64,000 bases of DNA from Glandiceps talaboti (Eukaryota > Hemichordata > Enteropneusta > Spengelidae): assembly GCF_964340395.1 (NCBI RefSeq), contig NC_135565.1:14324709-14388708 (forward strand), given 5' to 3'. This document shows, one piece after another, positions 51,723 through 64,000 of the stretch. How positions within the stretch are numbered: the stretch's first letter is position 1; each line of letters starts with the position of its first letter. The notes beneath the pieces were generated by a model. That model had not been told where the DNA came from and searched no databases. It saw only the letters and a list, made by a program, of their open reading frames with translations. A program made the translations under genes and the position numbers.

Positions 51723-52469
51723 GATACATGTAAGTATTAAATAGAGTGTTGTTCAAAGACGAAACATACTAGTACCATTACAGGACTTCTCTTTCATTGC
51801 TATTATTTCTATCAAATCAAACGTTGAGGGCAGGACTACTGCCGTGTACTGCATTTGACTTGAAGAGTACAAAATCGTCTTCTCCTCTATGACACGTCAC
51901 CCGTTGGCTTTTAATGTTTTATTTGCTTCTTGGTGTTAGGGATAATTATTCGCATCTTTAGTAGCCGTAAAAGAAATCATTACCGTTTTGATTCCTAGTA
52001 ATTTGATACTCCTTGAGTGTGAGATCGTTTTCTGCTTAAGCAGCTGCCTTGTACAATAAAATCAATACGTAGTACATTGATTTGATTCAAACACGAGTTT
52101 CTTAATTAAATAAAATGTTGAGTGTAACGATTTAGTCTAGGCAGAGTCAATAAATCTAGGGCACTTTGATGTTGGCAATGAACACACAGCAAGCCATGAT
52201 TGGATGTTCTATATAATTTAGAATTGAATTAGTTATGTGGATGACTAATATGAATGAACAGATAGAGAGAACGGCTGAAATGCTCTAACTATCAAGTCTG
52301 CGTACTACCTAATACTGTAAAGGGAAAACAAAGATCTGAGATGCAAGTTCTACCCTATGACGTCATGAAATGAAGACAATACTTTGATATTACAAATAAT
52401 CTTTCGGAACGTTTACTTCTATATCTGATTTGCATGGGGTATGCTCTTATGTGTATGCATGTTTGATCA
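51723..52469. other. Unique DNA, no gene seen
   Basis: Contains a full CRE palindrome, TGACGTCA, at 52358-52365. No open frame of interest. Confidence 0.4.
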
Positions 52470-52629
52470 CTCACACTCACACACACGCACGCACGCACGC
52501 TCGCACGTTACGTCTGTATGTAAGTACATGTATGTATGTATGTATGTATGTATGTATGTATGTATGCATAACATACATACATACATACATACATACATAC
52601 ATACATACATACATACATACATACATACA
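52470..52629. repeat. CA/ACGC run followed by inverted (ATGT)n-(ACAT)n microsatellite
   Basis: CA and ACGC units to about 52500; then ATGT units (52527-52566), a short CATAA linker, and ACAT units (52570-52629). Because ATGT and ACAT are complementary, the two blocks form a long inverted repeat able to fold as a hairpin of about 40 bp. Confidence 0.9.
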
Positions 52630-54393
52630 CAGTACTGTAGCCTTCGGGGGGCAAGGGGGCAGCTGGCCCCTGAGATTTTGGAAAAAAAGAAAGAAAAAAA
52701 GCTACTTTTTGAATACACAGCAATACTATTAATATCATTATTTACGTGACGATTCCTAGTATGTGCGATTTAAATGGATAGTTCACGAAAGTGACTGTAC
52801 ACTGACTACTGCACTCGATCTCATTTACATCTTGTTCCTTATATTAAAACATTTCATATTGATAAAACTGCAGATCTCTTTTTGGCATATTTGGTGGCCC
52901 TATAAAAAACTATTAACTAGCTACACAGTTTAAGATCCACTATTTTAAGATATTTCTTTCAATAATTGTGTTCGACGTTGTCTTTGGTGAAAATGTTGTT
53001 TGATATAATTATCTCATTGCACACTGACACTAGCGTTATTCCGCAATTCATTTTGAAGCGACAATTTGCTATGGAAAGAATGGCCTTGAATCTGTAAACT
53101 TCAATTTCCATTATGATGATAATGACAAGGAGAATTCACTGAGTTCACCCTGGGTTCCGACATAAACGAGGGCATAACAGTTTTGGGAGTTGGGTAAAGA
53201 AAATGACTATTTTGTTTTGTTACTTATTTGAGAAAGCACCATCCATTTTTTTTACTTTGAATGTAATCTTTTCGGCAACTACTTTGAAAGATACGACATT
53301 AGGCCAAGAAAAAATGAAAAAGCTGTTCAACCTACCCATATATTTTTTTCTGGTGATGGGCAATATATTCTCATGCGGGCTTCACATTTTTTTTTCAAAA
53401 TTAAGGATATTTCTTTATATTTTCTGAATAGTACATGTAACAATATACATTTGAGTCTATTCCAAATAATATAATATCTTATACAGTGGTTTGCTTGGCT
53501 CTGATGTTGCATACAAGCATGAATTGAGATTAATTATCCAATGTGCACTAAAAAGAATTGAACAAAAGTTTACGACCATTGGGCCATCAAAAGTCTGAAA
53601 GTCTTGAAATGTTGTGCTCTTTATTTGGGATTTTTTGGAACCAAATTAAACTTCAGGAGAAGTCATTTACCATGTGCACATCCGCATAATATCTTTCAGC
53701 TTTGCCACAACAAAATACACTTCCAAATAATATGTAATGCATAGCATAATTGTTTCAATTCTGGCATTTTATTATGTCTATGGTTTGATATCTTATGCTT
53801 CTAAATGGCCTCCTACACTGTCTTATTTTCAATTTTTTTCACCTTTGGAGTTGTCTCTTTCCAATGCATCATTGTACCATATGATTTTATATCTCCCCTG
53901 TAGCGTAGGTGACAGAAGGGGTGGCTAAAATAATGCTTGAGTTTCAATTGGCAGGGCTTAACATTTTTTGAGAAGAGAGGGTGAGAGGAACTACACCATT
54001 TTTTTAACCGTAAATTGTGTACATTTCCTAACTGTAGCTATGCAGACAAATTGCATGAGATAGTATCAAGATGACTGAATAAGTTCTATCTAAACTCGAC
54101 CTGAAATATTTTGCTATCATTATACATGTATATGGTTTGTTTTATCCTTGTCAAGCTTTGTGAAAAAATGAGATCGACCTACTTACCCAATGTGATGGGT
54201 TAGGATACCCGTTGACATGCATTTTTTATTTTTTCTGACCTTACATATGATATTGAATTGTGAATGCTAAAATATATATTATGTAAATTGTACGCAAATT
54301 TATGTAAATTAGCAGTTTTCTAAATTTTAAATGCAAGATTGCACCAAGACAAAGTTCTGCCTCCCTTGGCAATTTGGTCAGGCTACGGCCCTG
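52630..54393. mobile_element. DNA transposon-like insertion, non-autonomous, 1764 bp
   Basis: The left end is CAGTACTGTAGCC (52630-52642). The right end, read on the minus strand, is CAGGGCCGTAGCC (54393-54381), so 10 of 13 terminal bases agree. A second block, GGCAAGGGGGCAG on the left and GCCAAGGGAGGCAG on the right, lies about 7-10 bases further in. Immediately outside both ends is ATACATACA, because the element interrupts an ATAC microsatellite; target-site length cannot be read safely in such a repeat (up to 9 bases match). The interior is AT-rich, and its longest frame (74 codons, 53203-53427) is not a transposase. CAG termini suggest a hAT- or P-like superfamily, unproven. Confidence 0.65.
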
Positions 54394-54413
54394 ATACATA
54401 CATACATACATAT
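54394..54413. repeat. Residual ATAC microsatellite beyond the insertion
   Basis: ATACATACATACATACATAT continues the repeat that lies left of 52630, supporting insertion into a pre-existing array. Confidence 0.8.
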
Positions 54414-55790
54414 TAAGTTCCTTTATTTCCAACGTACATGAAAATAGCATGTACTGGTAAAGTATTTACAAAATTCTTCCAAAGAATACACACACAATAC
54501 CTTGCACATACACACCAATATCTTAACTGAATTTAACTTATCATTAGCAGAAATTGACGAAAACATTGAAAATACTAATTGTTATATTTGTAATGTTAGA
54601 ATAATATAGAAAATCGGTTGCCTGAAGAAAAGACGTTATTATCGTAGAGGGCGCACAAAATGAAAAACATGTACTGCAGACACTGTGTGCCGCTATAAAG
54701 AAACCAGGATGACTAAAATTATCGATCGAAATCCTATACAGAGACTAGAAAACTAATATATTTTATTGAAGAGATGTTCTGCCAGTTTGTTGCCTTCCCG
54801 GATATTGGCAAAGATTAGCCTGATAACTATCACCAATAATAAAAATAGATATATAGATTCAAAATTCGCTTAATCAAAGTTTAGATGAAGGTACATTGAC
54901 TGATTTCAAAGCAGAGCAACAATTTGTTATATTCATACTTAATATACATGTATATACATTTATATGTGAAATGATGAACAGACAAAGAACGATGAACAGA
55001 CAAAGTTTCCAAGGTTCCTGTTACGAAAATGGCAGGTCAACTATCGGCAAACTAACACAGATACAATTAAGACTATTACTGCGAAACATTGACATATGTT
55101 GCATCAACGTCCGTTGATGTAACCAAATTCACAATAGGGCGGCATCTGTTATTGTGGGGTTTCTCGAGTGGCGGCACATTCAACTTCAAGATTGTAACTT
55201 TAGTATGAACCGGTCTGGTTTATTGGAACTTCCAGTGTTTACACTATCTAGACTACATGTTTCTCCATCTTCATACCAAGGCACTACAATCAGCCACTTG
55301 TGTAATCTAAAACTTGCAGCAGCAATAGTCTTTGTTTGTATCTAACTTATTTGCCGATAGTACATTTTCCGTCTTAATGGTTCAACGTACTATGAGAACA
55401 TTTTTAGTGTAATGAGCCAGTCTGTCAGTGACAGTGTTAGATGGTGAAAATGCAATAAACCAATCTTTATGAGTTCTCTGATCAAATAGTGTTTGTCAAA
55501 TTGTACTCGTTATTTTGTGCATTATAAATGGACATATTACCTTTAAACTTTCAGTAGATAACACCCGGATATTTGTTGCCTTACACGTCTCTTGAAATGA
55601 AATGTAACACCAAATGAAATGTAAAGTTCAGAACGTCAAAACAGGTTCCTGTTCCCAAAGGAAATTAACAGCTATAACGTCCACAATAAATGACAATCGT
55701 CTTTTTACCGGATTACTGACGACCAATTAACGAACACAGCTGTTTTTCCAGGTTGACAGAATTTAATATTATGGATTTTAATATACAGCT

Positions 55791-55793
<3 letters not shown>
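54414..55793. other. Unique AT-rich DNA, no gene seen
   Basis: Frames up to 73 codons. A short duplication, GATGAACAGACAAAG / CGATGAACAGACAAAG, near 54973-55004 is the only repeat noted. Confidence 0.4.
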
Positions 55794-55886
<93 letters not shown>

Positions 55887-55887
55887 A
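55794..55887. repeat. (TA)n microsatellite
   Basis: About 43 TA units ending in CACACA. Confidence 0.95.
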
Positions 55888-56300
55888 AATACACAAGTTA
55901 TGGTACGGAGCCGTTTTACTCAGAGCTTCGCACTCGAATGCATAATATAATAATTGCATCATTCCATGTCACCAGATCTGTAAATACATGAAGAAATGTA
56001 AATTCAACTTTCCATCGATCATGTCCATAAACAAAGTATACGCATACAATTACACATGCAAATCAATATCGAAATTGAGGAAACACTAATTTATGAGATT
56101 ACAAATCTTAATAATAAATGCCGATAATATCGATGAAGCTGACGTCAATTAACGTTTATATGAGTGATGAGTTCATTTTCTTTCCATAGTTGTACACGAC
56201 TATTTCATTCTGTTTGCAATGAAATCACACAGAACGCAGTAACATCTCAATATATTTCATCTTGGTATATCTATAGGGGCAAGACTTGTACGTGCATAAT
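55888..56300. other. Unique DNA with a CRE
   Basis: TGACGTCA at 56140-56147; otherwise nothing recognised. Confidence 0.4.
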
Positions 56301-56444
56301 ATGTATGCATGTATGTATGTATGTATGTATGTATGTATGCATGCATGCATGCATGCATGCATGCATGCATGCATGTATGTATGTATGTATGTATGTATGT
56401 ATGTATGTATGTATGTATGTATTATGTGCGTGTGTACGTGTGTG

Positions 56445-56475
<31 letters not shown>

Positions 56476-56548
56476 TGTATGTATGTATGTCTATGTATGT
56501 ATGTATGTATGTATGTATGTATGTATGTATGTATCTGCGTGTGTGTGT
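56301..56548. repeat. Mosaic (ATGT)n/(ATGC)n microsatellite
   Basis: ATGT blocks flank a self-complementary ATGC block of about 10 units (56337-56375) and a short GTGTACGTGTGTG break near 56427-56442. Confidence 0.95.
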
Positions 56549-57366
56549 TTTTAGGTGTAGAGAGGTAGAGAGGTACAGGTAGGTAACTAAGTTATGTGTA
56601 CATTTGTATACGTATGGCCACAGCGGACATCAAGGAACATTAGTGTATATACTTCGGTATATGTATGTAGTGTGTATACGTGTGTCTGTTTGCAAGTTTT
56701 CTTTGAATGGACAGTTTTATCAACACACCTGACAATCCCTTTGGATATTTTGGGATTTTCGTATGTCGGATTTACATAGCATGTCAAAATAGTTGTAATC
56801 AATAGAATGTAACAGAGAATAGCGCAAGGACATATTCCATATGTACATAAGTCGAAAAGATTAGTTTCTATAGCTACGTGGAATAGGAATCAACAAAGAT
56901 ATGAATGTATATTCGGACTGTTCGTGGTAAAAAACACGGATAATTACCCGTCTTACTGTCTTGTATCCTCAGGCATATCTTCTCTTACACAAAAGCATCA
57001 AATCGTTGATAGATTTACACGTCTCCTCTGATATAATCTTCTTTTCTTGGCAGCAGAACTTCGATTCTAGTGACCTTGATAATTTATGACTCCAGAAAGT
57101 GCTCATGTGGCGTATTGACAGTCGAATGGTGGGTTTGACCGCATGGACTCTATAAGTTGCTCATTCGCCTCGCCGTCGTTTCTGATGAAGGTATTTTAGG
57201 TAAGATTTGCCCCAGTCAACAAAGCTGTAAAATCAAGGACCTGGTAGAGAAGAGGTTGTTATGTGTATAATATAATCCTACGTTCTACATCAACAGTTTG
57301 TATCAGTTTTTATTTGTATATCTGTGCTGTCGATCTTGTTGTTTTACTGAAATAAACTAACTATTT
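56549..57366. other. Unique DNA, no gene seen
   Basis: Open frames up to 71 codons (56587-56802, minus), unrecognised. Confidence 0.4.
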
Positions 57367-57432
57367 CACTAACTAACTAACTAACTAACAAACTACCTAG
57401 CTAACTAACTAACTAACTAACAAACTAACTAC
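57367..57432. repeat. (CTAA)n microsatellite
   Basis: CTAA units with CAAA and CTAG interruptions. Confidence 0.9.
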
Positions 57433-57764
57433 ATAGATTGCCATATCATCAAAAACGTTGTGGAAGTATAAAGGCTGTTGGGATTACATAGGGGGGGGGG
57501 CGACTGTAAAATGCTTTGAGCATGAGGTGGAAGTGTGCTTATCGACTAACATTACCAATAGCTTCACAATTGGTGTCATTTCTGTATACAGTGAAAAATA
57601 ATTATCATTACAGTATAAGACTTTAACTGTAGGAAGTGTTATAGTTTCACAATTGATAGACTGACATATTAGAGAGTAAATAAACCTAAAAATATTTCGC
57701 ATATACCCCACACACATCAAGTGAATTGAAACATTAAAATTGTCATAAAACCCAACAAAGGGTA
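57433..57764. other. Unique DNA with possible family 4 fragment
   Basis: A run of 10 G at 57491-57500, then CGACTGTAAAATGCTTTGAGCATGAG, which resembles ATGAAATGTTTTGAGAGCGTGA beside the G run of the 24.2-kb element. The match is short, so a related fragment is only possible. Confidence 0.3.
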
Positions 57765-57925
57765 TACTTAAAGGGTCATAGTATCCATGCCTGTATTATT
57801 TTTTATTACAAATAATGTGACAAAGTTGTTACAATACTGATTGATATATATTTTCATCACATTTTCCATGATGTACCATTCACGATATTCAAGATGACGG
57901 GTTTGCAAGTAGTTCCTTACTTTAT
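57765..57925 (+). repeat. Dispersed repeat, family 5, copy 1
   Basis: Starts near ACTTAAAGGGTCA and aligns with 58880-59040 in the same orientation. Corresponding blocks are ATGTGACAAAGTTGTTACAATACTGATTG, TTTTCCATGATG and ATTCAAGATGACGGGTTTGCAA. About 70 percent identity by eye; no ends defined. Confidence 0.5.
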
Positions 57926-58879
57926 AAACCCACTGTGGAAGAGCAGGGTCATCTGGCGGGCATGTTCTTTTCGATTCATTCCTACTAAGTTATGCTCCTC
58001 CTTTTTTTCTATTTTAAATTGTATTGTCTGTATATAAACACAGTCAATTTGATAATTCAAAAATAAATCAGAAACACAATCTCTCGGAATATACAAATAG
58101 CCACGGCCGACTGTTCGAATGATGTTCCGACACTTTCCTCTCTGCTAAATAGTTCCTTATCGCCACCTTGGGAAAAACATTTGTACACGATTGTGTCTGG
58201 TCTTATTTATCTCAATTCATCTCTTCTTAGTGCCACCTGATGCAAGTGACCGAGAGCAGAATTCTAAATCAGCAATTGTACCATCTGTTTGACGTTGTAT
58301 GAAAGCTTACTTTGTTCTTAAATCTCATATTGTCGTACCAAAGTACAATAACAAAAGTTACAACACTCCCAATAAGAGGCCTTTGCACCATAGCAAGACT
58401 TTCTGGCAGGTGCCACAATTTTCGATTTTTTTCAGGCGAAACGTTGTCTATAGCCTATTTTTGCAATTAAGTCTGTGCCATTCTTGAAGGAACGTTGATT
58501 ATCCAGAGAATATAATAGCAATCTAAACCGTGACACAACTGTAAGAGGGTCAGAAACGCATCGTTTCATGAGTTTGCAACTAATTCTTTAAAATTTGCTT
58601 ACATTTATCTGAAAGACCAGCTAGGGAATCATCGTCTTAAAGTAAGCCCATAAGATCCATTTCTTCAGCAAATGCACACAGGCAAGTAATTACTTTAGCA
58701 AGGTCTATTATGTGATCCGCACATACTAAAATGGTAAATGCATATAACATTCAACCCCATGTTGCACCATCACTCACAATTGGGAACTTGCAATCCAGAC
58801 TGAGCATGCTCAAACGCAAAGGACTGTGGGATTATCTGTGGTTATCGTAATACCTACTCTGAAGATATCAATAGAATAA
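57926..58879. other. Unique DNA between the family 5 copies
   Basis: Holds the palindrome GAGCATGCTC near 58802-58811 and GGGAACTTGCA near 58789, which is weakly complementary to part of the family 5 repeat. No gene recognised. Confidence 0.35.
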
Positions 58880-59040
58880 ACCTCCTTTAAAGGTCAGGCT
58901 AACGATGAATTGATTAGCTACGGTTACAAACTATGTAACAATGTAGTTTACAATAATGATTGGCTGATAGTTATCATCATATTTCCCATGACGCAACATT
59001 CAATATGACAGGTGTGCAAATTCCCTATTCTCACCTGACT
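58880..59040 (+). repeat. Dispersed repeat, family 5, copy 2
   Basis: CCTTTAAAGGTCA, then ATGTAACAATGTAGTTTACAATAATGATTG, TTTCCCATGACG and ATTCAATATGACAGGTGTGCAA: the same block order as at 57765-57925, 1.1 kb downstream. Confidence 0.5.
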
Positions 59041-62189
<3,149 letters not shown>

Positions 62190-63255
62190 AAATAATTTAT
62201 ATTCAAAGAAATCATTTGTATATGTTGCATCGTGAGTACATTAAAATCAACATTCTTGTTCATTAAGTCAATTCTTTGTCCTACAAACTAGAAAATAAAT
62301 TGAAGCTTTGCATATTTTGGCTATATGCATTGCTTAACATTCGCTCAATGGTTCATCTGGTTCAGTAGGCGGTAAATACACCTATGGGCATTTGTTCTAC
62401 TTGTTCTACTAGTGTTTTATTATGCATGGAATAACACATCCACAATCCTAATATAGGTCACGGTAACATCGTCATCTTTCCAATCAAACAACCTTAGTAA
62501 TACAAATTAATTAATTAATCAATGAAAACATTAATTTCAAATATAAATATTACAAATTCTATTTTCATATTTCCTAATTTTCTTAATGGCTTTCATACAC
62601 AAGCTACACTTATAGTTAAATTTGTAGACACATTGATCATAATAATATCAAAAGTACGTGACACAGCATCACAGCCTGTTATTGCTTTACGTTTTTCACA
62701 TCACCCTTTAAAAGTACAGTTGCGACAAAGGCTTTCAACGCTAGAATGAATATTTGTAAATAACTAATTCCAATTCAATTCTTCATCGTACTACGATACC
62801 GGTTCAGGTATTGCACACCTCTCAAGAACTCTCACATTTCAGCTGATTGCAAATACAGCAAATACTCCTTAATTTGATAGTAGTAATTACTTACTGACCC
62901 CGATGCCAACATACCAGAACTGTTACAAATAACGTTAATGCTTTGTTAACAGGTAATAAAGAATTGTCAAGGACGTTCATCTCATTATTAGATGAGTGTA
63001 TAGACCAAATCGTCATCCCATGCTTACCAAACAAACAGCTTAACGAAGACTTCACGTTTCATCGAACCTGCCATTAAGGTATTTTCAATGACAATAATAA
63101 TTTTAATAACAGGCCTGGGTCCATAAGCTCGCACAAGTTAAAATTGACAAATGTAGCTTCAACTTGATGTAGCATGACCACACTCTTTGCATCTGAAATT
63201 CAAAATGACAAAATGGTAGAAATGTCTTTTAAACCATTTCAACATAAATATCAGC
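62190..63255. other. Unique AT-rich DNA, no gene seen
   Basis: A TTAATTAATTAATCAATG patch near 62507-62524; frames up to 75 codons, unrecognised. Confidence 0.4.
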
Positions 63256-63501
63256 ACGCATGCACGCACACACACACTCACATACATACATACATACATA
63301 CATACATACATACATACATACATACATACATACACACACACATACACATACATACATACATACATACATACATACATACATACATACATACATACACACA
63401 CACATACACAAACACATACATACATACATACATACATACATACATACATACATACATACATACATACATACATACACACATACACACACACACACACACA
63501 C
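63256..63501. repeat. (ATAC)n/(CA)n mosaic microsatellite
   Basis: CA/GCAC lead-in, then ATAC blocks separated by three short CA runs, ending in a CA run. Confidence 0.95.
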
Positions 63502-64000
63502 CTAGGTATGTAAGTCACGTTATCATATTGATTATGAGTTGGAAATTAAACAATTGAAGCCATTAATATCACGAAGTCCATATGTAATCTTTTCAGCAGA
63601 AACCTGTTTCTACTGCTCTATAAAGAATAGCAATCTTCAATGTCATTGGATAAAAGAAACTGGTGTGTCTATGAGGTATCTGTTGTTGTTATTCTAAAAT
63701 TGAATTGTCTCTATGGTATGGAAATATTAACGTTTATTTCTCTTGTCGCTTCGGCAACAGTGCTGTCACACTTCTGGACGCTTATCTTCGTCTCGATTTT
63801 GATCTAAAAGAAATATTTCATCATGTGTACATGTAATGAACAAGAGAAGAGAATGATCCCATGAAATCAATTCACAGCCAATGTGCGAGCAATACATTTC
63901 AAGGTAAGGTGTCAGAATCTGCTTATAATTAGATGGAAAAATAAATGTCTTAATGGTCACTCATTGTTTAGTTTATAAGGTCAGGGATTCATTCTTAGGT
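63502..64000. other. Unique DNA to the window end
   Basis: No coding frame above 64 codons and no repeat recognised. Confidence 0.4.

Overview
This window looks like gene-poor nuclear DNA from an animal, most likely a marine invertebrate. It is AT-rich, dense in di- and tetranucleotide microsatellites (ATAC/ATGT, GACA, ATCT, AATC, TA, CT), and contains several short inverted-repeat elements of the MITE type. The only convincing protein gene is an uninterrupted class A GPCR. Such single-exon receptors are common in invertebrate deuterostomes, with lophotrochozoans the main alternative. The species cannot be fixed from the sequence alone. Nothing prokaryotic, viral or organellar was recognised.

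Layout. 0-5 kb: unique AT-rich DNA, a compound tetranucleotide array (1087-1352), and a cluster of nuclear-receptor half-sites (2569-2650). 4.9-11.1 kb: two inverted copies of one MITE-like family (4887-5238 and 10755-11138), two structured palindromes (5890-5941 and 6145-6295), and a 440-bp mosaic microsatellite. 13-19 kb: an AATC array and short dispersed-repeat copies (13801-13885; 17641-17760, with a partner at 27523-27645). A second terminal-inverted-repeat (TIR) element lies at 18670-19056. 20.2-21.2 kb: the GPCR gene on the minus strand. 23.7-24.3 kb: a third inverted-repeat element with poly-G tracts. 28-45 kb: mostly unique DNA with small tandem duplications, a 112-bp hairpin (36179-36290) and a possible ribozyme or retroelement relic near 43.4 kb. 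46-50 kb: a duplicated tRNA-like 48-mer embedded in TA tracts, then a 14-copy minisatellite whose unit switches from 52 to 53 bp. 52.6-54.4 kb: a 1.76-kb DNA transposon-like insertion sitting inside an ATAC microsatellite. 55-64 kb: more microsatellites, one dispersed-repeat pair, and little else.

There is no operon or gene set here; apart from the receptor, the structure of the window is repeat biology. The best candidates for undescribed sequence are the repeat families seen as two or more copies within the window, the two-block minisatellite, and the transposon nested in a cruciform-capable microsatellite. All family assignments were made by eye and need database comparison.
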